Assembly: GCA_934292725.1 (NCBI GenBank)
Contig: CAKQXY010000011.1
Span: 13,891 to 77,890 of the forward strand
DNA from: an uncultured Lachnospiraceae bacterium
Lineage (GTDB): Bacteria > Bacillota > Clostridia > Lachnospirales > Lachnospiraceae
Length of the DNA: 64,000 bases
Direction of reading: 5' to 3'
In this document: one piece after another, positions 39,124 through 47,450 of the stretch
How positions within the stretch are numbered: the first letter of the stretch is position 1
Layout of the letters: each line of letters starts with the position of its first letter
The notes under the pieces: model-generated
Database searches by the model: none
Told to the model about the DNA's origin: nothing
The model's input: the letters and a program-made list of their open reading frames with translations, nothing else
Translations under genes and position numbers: made by a program

Positions 39124-40215
39124 ATGACAAAGCGAGTAAAAATGGTCGTTGCCTATGATGGAACGAATTACTGTGGATGGCAGAAGCAGCCAAATGGCAT
39201 CTGTATAGAGGAAGTGTTAAACCGTGAGCTGTCCAAGCTGCTAAATGAGCCGATTGAGGTGATCGGTGCCAGCCGAACAGATTCTGGTGTTCATGCAAGA
39301 GGCAACATTGCGGTGTTTGATACCCATGCGCGTATGCCAGCTGACAAAATCTGTATCGCGCTCAACCAGCGTCTGCCAAAGGATATCGTAATTCAGGAGT
39401 CTTGTGAGGTTGAACCAGATTATCATCCAAGAAAGCGCAATACAAGAAAGACTTACGAGTATCGCATTTTAAATAGAAGAGTGCCACTGCCTGATCAGCG
39501 TTTAAATTCCTATTTTTATTATTATGCGCTTGATGTGGATAAGATGAGAGAAGCAGCGCAGTACCTTGTCGGTGAGCATGATTTTAAGAGCTTTTGCTCA
39601 ATCCGCACGCAGGTGGAGGATACAGTTCGCCGTATTTATTCGATTACAATAAAAAAGAATGAAGATGACCGCATTGATATCCGCATCAGTGGAAATGGAT
39701 TTCTCTACAATATGGTGCGCATTATCGTGGGCAGTTTAGTAAAGGTTGGCTGCGGTTTCTGGAAGCCAGAGCAGATCAAAGAGGCACTTGAGGCACGAGA
39801 TCGAAGCAAGGCGGGTCCGAAGGCACCGGCAGAGGGATTAACGCTGATTTCCATCGAGGAAGAGACACTTCCGGCTGTAATCCGTGAGGAGAATGAGCAC
39901 TGGTCTTATCGTATCAATCAGGGCGAAATCGAAAGTTTTGGTAAAGCATATATCCAAATCTATGAATGCGATGAGTGTGATTTTGAGAGGCTTCTTTTGC
40001 GTCTTGTCAAGCAGGCATCCAGAAATGGAGCTGCGCAGATACATGTAAGAGACAATACCGGACATTTAACACTTGGCTATAAGGCAGAATACTTCACGTT
40101 TCGTCAGGAGTATATCCAGTGGGATGAGACAGAGAACGCAGAAGCGCACTGGTATGTCACAAGCGATGAGAAGAAAAATCAGAAAACTGCTCTTGAGGAA
40201 AAAACAGAAATTTAA
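39124..40215 (+). CDS. truA: tRNA pseudouridine synthase A with C-terminal extension
   Basis: This is a 363-residue TruA, which makes pseudouridine at tRNA positions 38-40. The catalytic Asp is D53 in GASRTDSGVHARG. FLYNMVRIIVGSLVKVG and KAGPKAPAEGLTL are also conserved. The enzyme proper ends near residue 247, where ordinary TruA proteins stop. A further 116 residues of mixed alpha/beta type (IQIYECDECDFERLLLRLV, HLTLGYKAEYFTFRQEYI) follow in frame and I do not recognise them. The start is ATG 39124; TTG 39106 and GTG 39112 upstream lack a clear ribosome binding site. Confidence 0.93.
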   Translation: MTKRVKMVVAYDGTNYCGWQKQPNGICIEEVLNRELSKLLNEPIEVIGASRTDSGVHARGNIAVFDTHARMPADKICIALNQRLPKDIVIQESCEVEPDYHPRKRNTRKTYEYRILNRRVPLPDQRLNSYFYYYALDVDKMREAAQYLVGEHDFKSFCSIRTQVEDTVRRIYSITIKKNEDDRIDIRISGNGFLYNMVRIIVGSLVKVGCGFWKPEQIKEALEARDRSKAGPKAPAEGLTLISIEEETLPAVIREENEHWSYRINQGEIESFGKAYIQIYECDECDFERLLLRLVKQASRNGAAQIHVRDNTGHLTLGYKAEYFTFRQEYIQWDETENAEAHWYVTSDEKKNQKTALEEKTEI

Positions 40216-40245
40216 TAGAAGTTTGAAAACAGAAAAAGGGTATTT

Positions 40246-40749
40246 ATGAAGAAACAAAAAAACGATAATGAAAAACAGATTGGGGTTTACTTGTTCCAAG
40301 TCGTCTCTATACTTATTTTATTTTTCTGTGTTTGGCTGTTGACAAGAGAAAAAACGTATAATGAGATTGATGTCAATAAGGTCGCACAAAATTTGGTCGA
40401 GCTCATGCCAGACACGGTCGTATCAGAAAGCGATATGGTCGTAAAGGAACGTTTTGGGTTGGAGGCAAATGCCTTTAATGCGCTTGTCTACTATGGACCA
40501 GATTCCAATATGGATGCGGCGGAGCTGCTGCTAATTGACATGAAAGATACGAGCCAGAAGGAGACCGTAACAGATGCGATTCAAAAAAGAATTGACTATC
40601 AAAAGACCTGCTTTGAAGGTTATGGTGTCGATCAGATGGAACTCATCAATCAGGCCAAAACAATTGTCTATGGTCATTATGTGCTCTTTATTGTATCAAA
40701 AGACAGCCAACCCGCAAGGGATGCATTTTCAGAGGCGGTCACCAAATAG
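40246..40749 (+). CDS. DUF4358 family protein
   Basis: This is a 167-residue protein with a short basic N-terminus, one membrane helix (about 15-32) and an extracellular DUF4358-type domain (LVELMPDTVVSESDMVVKER ... AAELLLIDMKD). Its molecular role is unknown. It lies directly before an MBOAT acyltransferase and two SGNH-type proteins, so it probably works with them at the cell surface (inference from neighbours). Confidence 0.75.
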   Translation: MKKQKNDNEKQIGVYLFQVVSILILFFCVWLLTREKTYNEIDVNKVAQNLVELMPDTVVSESDMVVKERFGLEANAFNALVYYGPDSNMDAAELLLIDMKDTSQKETVTDAIQKRIDYQKTCFEGYGVDQMELINQAKTIVYGHYVLFIVSKDSQPARDAFSEAVTK

Positions 40750-40816
40750 TGATTATAAATTGTATGACAGATAACGGTTGTAAATAGTAATCACAAAAAG
40801 GAACAGGAGATAAAAT

Positions 40817-42211
40817 ATGGTATTTTCAAGTATGACTTTTTTATTTGCATTTTTGCCTGTTGTGGTTTTGGTGTACATGCTTAGTCCCAAGCAGATGAAA
40901 AATGCAATTCTTTTAATCGCAAGTTTATTCTTTTATGCATGGGGAGAACCGAGAAACATTCTACTCATGCTCTTAAGCATTGTTGTGAATTATGTGTTTG
41001 GACGTATCATAGAGGCAGACAGAGCATCACAGTCAAAAATGCGTGTCTGGAACTTGGGCTTTGCAGTTGCCTGGAATGTGCTGATGCTTGGAATTTTTAA
41101 ATACGTTTCCGGGATTTCGCAGACACTTCATGCAATGCTGCCGTCCCTCATTCCAGTTGCAAAGATTGCGCTGCCGATAGGTATCTCATTTTATACGTTT
41201 CAGGCGATTTCCTACCTTGTTGATGTGTACCGCGGAACAACAAGAGCGCAAAACAATTTGGTTAATTTTGCCCTCTATATTGCAATGTTTCCGCAGTTGA
41301 TTGCCGGTCCGATCGTGCGATACGAGGACGTGGAGCAGCAGATTAGAAGCCGTAGGGTAACGCTTGCAGGCTTTGGCGTGGGCTGTGAGTTCTTTATTCG
41401 TGGCATGGTGAAGAAGGTATTGTTTGCCAATTTGCTCGGCCAGATTTTTGTGCGTATTCAAGCGCTAAACAATATGCAGTCATCTGTTGTAACTGCATGG
41501 ATTGGTGCGATCTTATATACATTACAGATCTATTACGATTTTAGTGGTTATTCTGATATGGCGATTGGTCTTGGAAGAATGTTTGGTTTCCATTTTCCAC
41601 AGAATTTCAATTATCCATATATCGCCGCAAGCATAACCGATTTCTGGCGAAGATGGCATATGACACTTGGAACCTGGTTTCGCGAGTACGTGTACATTCC
41701 GCTTGGCGGAAATCGCGTGACAACTGCAAAGCATATCCGAAACTTGCTGATTGTTTGGGGACTGACTGGTGTATGGCACGGCGCAGGCATTAACTTTTTG
41801 CTTTGGGGTCTTTACTATGGCGTGCTGCTTATCATTGAAAAGTATTTGATTGGCGGATTTTTAAACAAGCATAAGGTGATTGGGCATGCATTTACACTCA
41901 TTGCAGTAGTGATTGGCTGGATGTTGTTTGCAAATACAAGCTTTGCTTCATTGGGACAATATTTTGGTATGATGTTTGGCATCGGCGGCGTTTCCTTTTT
42001 TAATGCAACAGCAGGATATTTTATGCGCACAAGTATTGTTTTATTGGTGCTTGGTGTACTCTTTTCTACACCGATTATGCACCAGATAGGCGAGCATATT
42101 TTTGTACGTTACCCAAAGGTAAGCGCAGCAGTTCGAGTGTTTTTATTTTTACTTTGTATTGCGGCGCTTGTCTACCAGACATATAATCCATTTTTATATT
42201 TCAGATTCTAA
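40817..42211 (+). CDS. MBOAT family O-acyltransferase
   Basis: This is a 464-residue polytopic membrane protein of the AlgI/DltB group, which passes acyl groups across the membrane to surface polymers. Signature regions are YDFSGYSDMAIGLGRMFGF, DFWRRWHMTLGTWFREYVYI, and GVWHGAGINFLLWG with the catalytic His. About a dozen hydrophobic segments are spread over the protein. AGGAG precedes ATG 40817. With the following DHHW and SGNH genes it forms a likely O-acetylation module for a secreted polysaccharide; the polymer is unknown. Confidence 0.93.
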   Translation: MVFSSMTFLFAFLPVVVLVYMLSPKQMKNAILLIASLFFYAWGEPRNILLMLLSIVVNYVFGRIIEADRASQSKMRVWNLGFAVAWNVLMLGIFKYVSGISQTLHAMLPSLIPVAKIALPIGISFYTFQAISYLVDVYRGTTRAQNNLVNFALYIAMFPQLIAGPIVRYEDVEQQIRSRRVTLAGFGVGCEFFIRGMVKKVLFANLLGQIFVRIQALNNMQSSVVTAWIGAILYTLQIYYDFSGYSDMAIGLGRMFGFHFPQNFNYPYIAASITDFWRRWHMTLGTWFREYVYIPLGGNRVTTAKHIRNLLIVWGLTGVWHGAGINFLLWGLYYGVLLIIEKYLIGGFLNKHKVIGHAFTLIAVVIGWMLFANTSFASLGQYFGMMFGIGGVSFFNATAGYFMRTSIVLLVLGVLFSTPIMHQIGEHIFVRYPKVSAAVRVFLFLLCIAALVYQTYNPFLYFRF

Positions 42212-42222
42212 GGAGGTTTGCC

Positions 42223-43407
42223 TTGAACACAAAAGAAATTCGCAAAAGAAAAGGCTTTTATTTTTGCCTGCTGGCATTTACCAGTGTCTTGCTTCTTTTG
42301 CTTTTGAGTATCGTCAGCCTGTTCTGGCCGACCAGACGTTTTTCTGCATCCGAGCGTAGAAATCTTGCTCAGCGCCCTAAGCTTTCCTATGAGGGAATTG
42401 TTGATGGAACTTTTTCAAATGAGGTGGAAAGCTACTTGGCGGATCAGTATCCTGCAAGAGACATTTGGGTCTATTTAAATTCTTTGCAAAACCGCATCCT
42501 TGGAATTGATTATCAAAATGGAATTTATCGAGGCAAGGACGGGTATCTGATTCAAGGCTTTGAAAAGAGTGAAATTGATAAAGAGGATCAGAAAAAGCAG
42601 GAAATTTTGAATTCATTTTTAGAACGCAATTCACAACTTCAAAGCTATGTAATGCTTGTGCCGACAGCATCATGGATTTTAAAAGATCTCTTGCCGTCAG
42701 GTGCACCGCAGGGGGATGAAAAGAGCTGGTATGAGAGCTGGCTTTCGACCTCGAAAATCTCAGAGTTATCAAATGTTACAGTTGTTGACTGTGCAGATGA
42801 ATTAGCAGAGGCAGCAAAGACTAATCAGATTTATTATAGAACAGATCACCATTGGACAACGTATGGTGCAAGTGCTGCATTTAAAGAGCTTGCAAAGCAG
42901 ATGGATCTTCCTTATGAGGAAGGTGATTTTGAGGCGTACACTGTTCACACAAAGTTTCAGGGAACTATGATGTCTTCGAGTGGTTTTTATTCAGGAACAA
43001 AAGATACAATTGATCTTTATTTGCCAAAGGAACCTGAAACAATTCTTGTGACTAATAAAGAAGCACAGACGACAGCAACGACTATTTACTCAGAAGAAGG
43101 ACTCCTTGGAAATGATCCATATGAGGTCTTTTTAGGCGGAAATTATGGACTCTTGAATATTCGCACCAGTTCGCAGAGCAAAAGAAAACTGCTTTTATTA
43201 AAGGATTCCTATGCGAATGCAATGATTGGCTTTTTGACTCCATATTTTTCTGAGATTGATATCGTCGATCCGCGCTACTACAGCAGTGATCTTGATATGC
43301 AGATCGCTGTAAATCAATATACCGATCTTTTGATTCTCTACAATTTGCAAAGCTTTGCAAAGGATTCGTCACTTGCGCTTGTCTTGGGAGAGGAGGCAGC
43401 AGAATGA
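42223..43407 (+). CDS. DHHW family (AlgJ/AlgX-like) protein
   Basis: This is a 394-residue protein with one N-terminal membrane helix (about 12-34) and an extracellular SGNH-like fold. It has the family hallmark YYRTDHHWTTYGA near residue 205 and LLLKDSYANAMI, whose Ser corresponds to the nucleophile of AlgJ-type acetyltransferases. The start is TTG 42223, supported by AAGGAGG at 42210-42216. It follows the MBOAT gene by 11 bases and overlaps the next gene by four. It is a likely periplasmic-side acceptor in acetyl transfer (family knowledge). Confidence 0.88.
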   Translation: MNTKEIRKRKGFYFCLLAFTSVLLLLLLSIVSLFWPTRRFSASERRNLAQRPKLSYEGIVDGTFSNEVESYLADQYPARDIWVYLNSLQNRILGIDYQNGIYRGKDGYLIQGFEKSEIDKEDQKKQEILNSFLERNSQLQSYVMLVPTASWILKDLLPSGAPQGDEKSWYESWLSTSKISELSNVTVVDCADELAEAAKTNQIYYRTDHHWTTYGASAAFKELAKQMDLPYEEGDFEAYTVHTKFQGTMMSSSGFYSGTKDTIDLYLPKEPETILVTNKEAQTTATTIYSEEGLLGNDPYEVFLGGNYGLLNIRTSSQSKRKLLLLKDSYANAMIGFLTPYFSEIDIVDPRYYSSDLDMQIAVNQYTDLLILYNLQSFAKDSSLALVLGEEAAE

Positions 43408-44333
43408 GGAAATATACACGTTTGCTTCGTATTGCGTTGTCAATTTTAGGAAGCTTTTTGCTTGCCTTTGTGGTGCTTGGATTGATATTTACCTTTCGAA
43501 TCAAGAAATCAACGGTCACAGCAGAGGCAAAGAGTTTGGTGGAAAACTTAGGCACAAAATCAGAGCTTGATGCGGCAAGTGAGCTGGCAGCACTGAAGCA
43601 GACAGAGGTGCAAACACAGGCTGCAGATACGCAAGGACAGATGGAAACACAGGAATTGGCACAGAACGACCCGGCAGAGGGACAAGAACAAAATCAGGCT
43701 CCTGTAGAAACTGAACAGGAGAGTGGTACCTCACTCGATGCTTTGATCGCGCAGTGGAACGAACAGCTCGATGCAGACACGGTGACGAATCTTAGCGAAG
43801 AGGAGCAGATTGCAGTACATACTCTCTTTGCCAATACAATCTTTTTTGGTGATTCAATGACACAGGCCATCAGCGATTGTGGTTTTATGGACGCAGCGAA
43901 TGTCGTCTATCAGCGAAGCGCGACAATTGACGTGCTGATACCGAAAATACCAGAGGTTGCAGCTACATTGCCACAGCAGGTTATCATCTTTACCGGATTA
44001 AATGACTGCAATCATTACACCGATATCGCAGACTACAGACGGGATTATGTGACGATGCTCCAACAGTTAAAGGCATCCATTCCAGGCGTAAAGATTGTTG
44101 TCAGCAGTCTGCTTCCTCCATCCGATGCGTTTGGCGCAACGAGACCAGATTTGGCGAGGGCACCACAGTTTGATCAGGAGTTGCGGGCGATCTGCCAGGA
44201 AAATGATGTCACATATGTGGACAGTACCTGGATTGTGCGCCAGAAGAACTATCAGGAGGATGGCATTCATATGAATCGAACTTTTTATAGGGTTTGGTTT
44301 CGCTACCTCAAAGCTCTGCTAGGTAATCAGTAG
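43404..44333 (+). CDS. Membrane-anchored SGNH/GDSL hydrolase family protein
   Basis: This is a 309-residue protein with an N-terminal membrane helix (about 8-32), a Gln/Glu-rich linker (about 50-115) and an SGNH domain. Block I is FFGDSMTQA (Ser near 150), block III is GLNDCNH and block V is DGIHMN with the catalytic His near 289. It overlaps the DHHW gene by ATGA. It likely adds or removes acyl groups on the polymer handled by the MBOAT protein. No terminator follows, but element C begins 22 bases later. Confidence 0.87.
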   Translation: MRKYTRLLRIALSILGSFLLAFVVLGLIFTFRIKKSTVTAEAKSLVENLGTKSELDAASELAALKQTEVQTQAADTQGQMETQELAQNDPAEGQEQNQAPVETEQESGTSLDALIAQWNEQLDADTVTNLSEEEQIAVHTLFANTIFFGDSMTQAISDCGFMDAANVVYQRSATIDVLIPKIPEVAATLPQQVIIFTGLNDCNHYTDIADYRRDYVTMLQQLKASIPGVKIVVSSLLPPSDAFGATRPDLARAPQFDQELRAICQENDVTYVDSTWIVRQKNYQEDGIHMNRTFYRVWFRYLKALLGNQ

Positions 44334-44354
44334 CGATTTGAGGGGATAGCCGCT

Positions 44355-44542
44355 ACAGTTCACAGATACGACAATATTTGCAGTATAGCCCGAAGGTGAA
44401 TGGATTTCACGAGCCGGACACTTGGAGCAGGTCTTTCAATGTAATGTATAATAATAATGAGCATAACAGGAGCCTGCGGAGTTTGGTCCGGCGACGAAAC
44501 CATTGCACCGAAGGGCTTTCGTAACATAGTCCCGTGAACTGT
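44355..44542. repeat. Folded intergenic element C with ACAGTTCAC termini
   Basis: This 188-base element has perfect termini ACAGTTCAC (44355-44363) and GTGAACTGT (44534-44542). Inside, GCCGGAC pairs with GTCCGGC and GCAGG with CCTGC; the outer GCCCGAAGG/CCGAAGGGC segments also face each other. Interior sequence differs from elements A and B apart from the ends and a GTTACGAA motif (in reverse) shared with the region after B. No open frame is present. It separates the acyl-transfer cluster from the rplM promoter. Confidence 0.75.
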
Positions 44543-44584
44543 AACGGAAAACCTCATTTTTTTTGAAAAAATCAAGAAAAGCAG

Positions 44585-44613
44585 TTGACACACACGGCAG
44601 AGTGTAATATAAT
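44585..44613 (+). promoter_or_regulatory. Consensus promoter of rplM-rpsI
   Basis: TTGACA (44585-44590), 17 bases and TATAAT (44608-44613): a perfect sigma-A consensus promoter. It is the strongest promoter in the window by sequence. Confidence 0.92.
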
Positions 44614-44619
44614 AAGGAA

Positions 44620-44745
44620 GCTGTGTTTAAATATGGTTTAGACACAGTTGATAGCGTGTATGTGTCTGGCTAAGCCAAGCCCCGGTAAAGACAGACTGCT
44701 TACAATAAATGTAGTATAGTTAAATGGATATATTTATTTAGGAGG
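44620..44745 (+). promoter_or_regulatory. Probable ribosomal protein L13 leader
   Basis: The 130-base leader before rplM contains TGTGTTTA/TAGACACA and GGCTaaGCC foldback segments. Its place corresponds to the L13 leader known upstream of rplM-rpsI in Firmicutes. I assign it by position and folding; the consensus could not be checked. Confidence 0.5.
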
Positions 44746-44752
44746 GAAACCA

Positions 44753-45181
44753 ATGAAGACTTACATGGCAAATCCTGCAAAAGTTGAGAAGAAGTGGTAT
44801 GTTGTAGATGCTGAAGGACAGACATTAGGTCGTCTTGCATCCGAGGTTGCTAAGGTATTAAGAGGAAAGAACAAGCCAGAGTTCACACCTTTCGTTGATA
44901 CAGGTGATTATGTAATCGTTATCAATGCTGAGAAGATTGTAGTTAGCGGAAAGAAGATGGAGCAGAAGCTGTATCACACCCATTCCGCATATGTTGGTGG
45001 TTTCAAGACCGCTACTTTAAAGGAAATGATCGAGAAGAAGCCAGAGAAGGTTGTTGAGCTTGCAGTAGCAGGTATGCTTCCAAAGGGACCGTTGGGCAGA
45101 GAGATGTACACAAAGCTTCACGTATATGCAGGAGCAGAGCATCCGCACGCAGCACAGAAGCCAGAAGTATTGACATTCTAA
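44753..45181 (+). CDS. rplM: 50S ribosomal protein L13
   Basis: This is a 142-residue L13, an early 50S assembly protein. Recognised from KKWYVVDAEGQTLGRLASEV, GDYVIVINAEKIVVSGKK and MLPKGPLGREMYTKLHVYAG. AGGAGGG precedes the ATG. It is cotranscribed with rpsI, 25 bases downstream. Confidence 0.98.
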   Translation: MKTYMANPAKVEKKWYVVDAEGQTLGRLASEVAKVLRGKNKPEFTPFVDTGDYVIVINAEKIVVSGKKMEQKLYHTHSAYVGGFKTATLKEMIEKKPEKVVELAVAGMLPKGPLGREMYTKLHVYAGAEHPHAAQKPEVLTF

Positions 45182-45206
45182 TAGGTAGTGTAAGGAGGAA
45201 ATCACA

Positions 45207-45599
45207 GTGGCTAAGACAAAGTTTTATGGAACAGGTAGAAGAAAGAGCAGTATTGCCAGAGTATATTTAGTACCAGGTACTGGTAATATCACCATCAATA
45301 AGAGAGATATCGACAACTACTTTGGTCTTGAGACCTTAAAGATGGTTGTACGTCAGCCGCTTGCAGCAACTGAGACTGCTGACAAGTTTGACGTTTTAGT
45401 TAACGTTCATGGTGGTGGAACAACAGGTCAGGCTGGTGCAATCCGTCATGGTATCTCCCGTGCACTTCTGCAGGCAGACGCTGAGTATCGTCCAGTTCTG
45501 AAGAAGGCAGGTTTCTTAACAAGAGATCCAAGAATGAAGGAAAGAAAGAAGCCAGGTTTAAAGGCAGCTCGTCGTGCTCCACAGTTCAGCAAGAGATAA
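45207..45599 (+). CDS. rpsI: 30S ribosomal protein S9
   Basis: This is a 130-residue S9 whose C-terminal tail (RRAPQFSKR) reaches the P-site tRNA. Recognised from FYGTGRRKSSIARVYL, HGGGTTGQAGAIRHGISRAL and RDPRMKERKKPGLKAARRA. It starts with GTG 45207 after AAGGAGGA. It is the last housekeeping gene before the defence island. Confidence 0.98.
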   Translation: MAKTKFYGTGRRKSSIARVYLVPGTGNITINKRDIDNYFGLETLKMVVRQPLAATETADKFDVLVNVHGGGTTGQAGAIRHGISRALLQADAEYRPVLKKAGFLTRDPRMKERKKPGLKAARRAPQFSKR

Positions 45600-45620
45600 T
45601 CAGACCAAACAACTTCAAGA

Positions 45621-45655
45621 AAACCGCGGAAATTCAACGTTTCTGCGGTTTTTTT
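45621..45655 (+). terminator. Terminator of rplM-rpsI
   Basis: AAACCGCGGAAA (45621-45632) pairs with TTTCTGCGGTTT (45640-45651), with one A-C or G-U position, followed by a run of T residues. Confidence 0.9.
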
Positions 45656-45723
45656 AATACCCAAAAGTTCTGTTGTCATGTGTCGTTACATGTTGTCAAA
45701 ACTGAATATAAGTACCTTACATA

Positions 45724-45772
45724 GAGCGTCAGCTCATTCTTTAGATTTGAAGAATGAGTTGGCGCTCTTTTT
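45724..45772 (+). terminator. Second strong terminator before the BREX island
   Basis: GAGCGTCAGCTCATTCTT (45724-45741) pairs with AAGAATGAGTTGGCGCTC (45750-45767), 18 pairs with two wobble or mismatch positions, then TTTTT. It has no gene immediately upstream except rpsI, which already has a terminator, so it may be left from a lost gene or insulate the island. Confidence 0.85.
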
Positions 45773-45849
45773 CTGTTTTCGGAAAAGGAACGCTTCAAAA
45801 GATCGCATGATTTACGCCAAAATAAAATATTGATAACTTCAACTGAATA

Positions 45850-45878
45850 TTGAAAAATAAACTTGCATGTGATAGAAT
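45850..45878 (+). promoter_or_regulatory. Promoter of the BREX operon
   Basis: TTGAAA (45850-45855), 17 bases and TAGAAT (45873-45878), 80 bases before the Xre gene. As genes from 45959 to 54724 are tightly packed with overlaps, this is the likely promoter for most of the system. Confidence 0.75.
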
Positions 45879-45958
45879 GATTCGAGATGGGCTTACTATG
45901 CCCAGTTGCTATTTGAAGACATGATTTCAGATATAGGTAAAGTAGTGAGGTAGACATC

Positions 45959-46225
45959 ATGGCAATCAGTTATCGAAAGCTTTGGATACAACTAATTTAT
46001 AGAAATATGAACAAGACAGAACTTAGAGAAGTGTCTGGAATTACAACTAATGCGTTAGCTGCACTCGGAAAAGATGAGAGGGTTACCACTGATGTTCTAA
46101 ATAAAATTTGTCTGGCATTGAAATGTGATGTCGGTGACATTATGGAGATTATTCCAGATGAAGAATATAAAAAGAGGCAGGAACGAGCAAAAGAATTGAA
46201 TCCTGTGCGTAAAGAGGAGGAATGA
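45959..46225 (+). CDS. Xre/Cro-type helix-turn-helix regulator
   Basis: This is an 88-residue protein with a single helix-turn-helix of the Cro/CI type (NKTELREVSGITTNALAALG, followed by VTTDVLNKICLALKCDVGDI) and a charged tail. Small regulators of this subgroup often control toxin-antitoxin or restriction genes. It is the first gene after the promoter and lies five bases before brxA, so it probably controls the BREX operon. It is not the WYL-type BrxR known from other BREX loci. Confidence 0.85.
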   Translation: MAISYRKLWIQLIYRNMNKTELREVSGITTNALAALGKDERVTTDVLNKICLALKCDVGDIMEIIPDEEYKKRQERAKELNPVRKEEE

Positions 46226-46230
46226 AGTAG

Positions 46231-46848
46231 ATGATCGAAATGAAAGTATTATCTGCACCTTTTGCTTGTCGAACAAAAGACCTTCTATGGTATCGAGAAA
46301 CAAAGCAGTGCATTGAATTATTAAGAGAGGGAAAGTCTCTTGATGACATTAAAATCCTGAGTGAAAACGAGAATATTTTCAATGCGGCATCTTCAAGTCG
46401 TGCGGATAACATTCGTGTTGTCACGGCAAGACGATTGAAGGCAGTGAATGAAGAATTTCTCAGCTTCTTCTCTGCGCAAGATGCGATGGCACAAAAGCAG
46501 CTGTGTGTTGTTCTTGTCATGCTCACGGATCGAACATTTTATGAATTTATGAATGCGATTTTCAAAGAAAAAATGATCTTAGGAGTTTATGAATTGCATG
46601 ACAGTGATCTGGTTGGATTTGTTCATAGATTACAGGAATCAGACGAACGGATCGCAAAATGGTCAGATGCAGCAGTGATAAAAGTTCGAGACAACTATAA
46701 GTATATCTTGAAGGAAGCAGAGTTTATATCTAAGACTGGAACAACACGAGAAATCGTTCGTCCAATCATTAGTGATGCGATGAAAACTTTTTTAATAGAT
46801 GAAGGATTATTGCCAATTTACAAAATCTTAGCAGGAGAAAGTGTATGA
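46231..46848 (+). CDS. brxA: BREX protein BrxA (DUF1819)
   Basis: This is a 205-residue DUF1819 protein, the small, mostly helical DNA-binding BrxA of type 1 BREX phage defence. Recognised from the N-terminal APFACRTKDLLWYRETKQCI, the DNA-contact-like SSSRADNIRVVTARRLKAVN and VRDNYKYILKEAEF near the end. GAGGAGG lies upstream of ATG 46231. It overlaps brxB by four bases. The role of BrxA in BREX defence is only partly understood. Confidence 0.88.
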   Translation: MIEMKVLSAPFACRTKDLLWYRETKQCIELLREGKSLDDIKILSENENIFNAASSSRADNIRVVTARRLKAVNEEFLSFFSAQDAMAQKQLCVVLVMLTDRTFYEFMNAIFKEKMILGVYELHDSDLVGFVHRLQESDERIAKWSDAAVIKVRDNYKYILKEAEFISKTGTTREIVRPIISDAMKTFLIDEGLLPIYKILAGESV

Positions 46849-47435
46849 AAACGATAGAAGAAAGACTGGATATCTTAGAAGAAAAAATGAGGCAGGAGTC
46901 CTTTCGGACAAACACGGGACTGGGGGGAGAAGTTGGATACTATGTATTCGACTATGATCCGAATCAGGAACTTGTCGTTCGAGAACGAGTGAATAGTTTA
47001 GGCAGCTCAAATACAGTTTTGAAATTTGGATATCAGTTGAAGATATTTGATCTTTATGAGTTGATTCTTCAGTTATTGGAAGAGGAAGGAGTCCTGGAAG
47101 ATTTAAAGGATCTGGAAGAAGAGGAAGGAACGGATTATGTGTTCCAGAGCATTTCAGATGTGCTTCGCTTTGATGACAAGGACAGTTTGATTATTCGCTA
47201 CATTATGGACAACACACCAGATGACTCGGTGGTGTTTCTTACGGGCGTAGGAAAGAGTTATCCGATTTTACGGTCACACAAGATACTCAATAATTTGCAT
47301 CAGGTGATGGATCATTGTCCGGTAATTTTGTTCTTCCCAGGAAGATACAATGGCGACTCCCTCAATATTTTTGGAGAGGCAGCCAACGATCAGAACGAGA
47401 ATTACTACAGAGCATTTCCGATAGTTGACAGATAA
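46845..47435 (+). CDS. brxB: BREX protein BrxB (DUF1788)
   Basis: This is a 196-residue DUF1788 protein, a required BREX component of unknown mechanism. Recognised from an N-terminal ERLDILEEKMRQESFRTNTG, EVGYYVFDYDP, SVVFLTGVGKSYPILRSHKI and the C-terminal PVILFFPGRYNGDSLNIFG, the usual end motif. It overlaps brxA and is 15 bases before brxC. Confidence 0.9.
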   Translation: MKTIEERLDILEEKMRQESFRTNTGLGGEVGYYVFDYDPNQELVVRERVNSLGSSNTVLKFGYQLKIFDLYELILQLLEEEGVLEDLKDLEEEEGTDYVFQSISDVLRFDDKDSLIIRYIMDNTPDDSVVFLTGVGKSYPILRSHKILNNLHQVMDHCPVILFFPGRYNGDSLNIFGEAANDQNENYYRAFPIVDR

Positions 47436-47450
47436 GGGAGGAAGCAGAAC

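Noticed and set aside
45598..45958. Integrase, transposase or tRNA attachment site at the left edge of the island
   Set aside because: Only two terminators and one promoter are present; no recombinase gene or tRNA gene is seen anywhere in the window.
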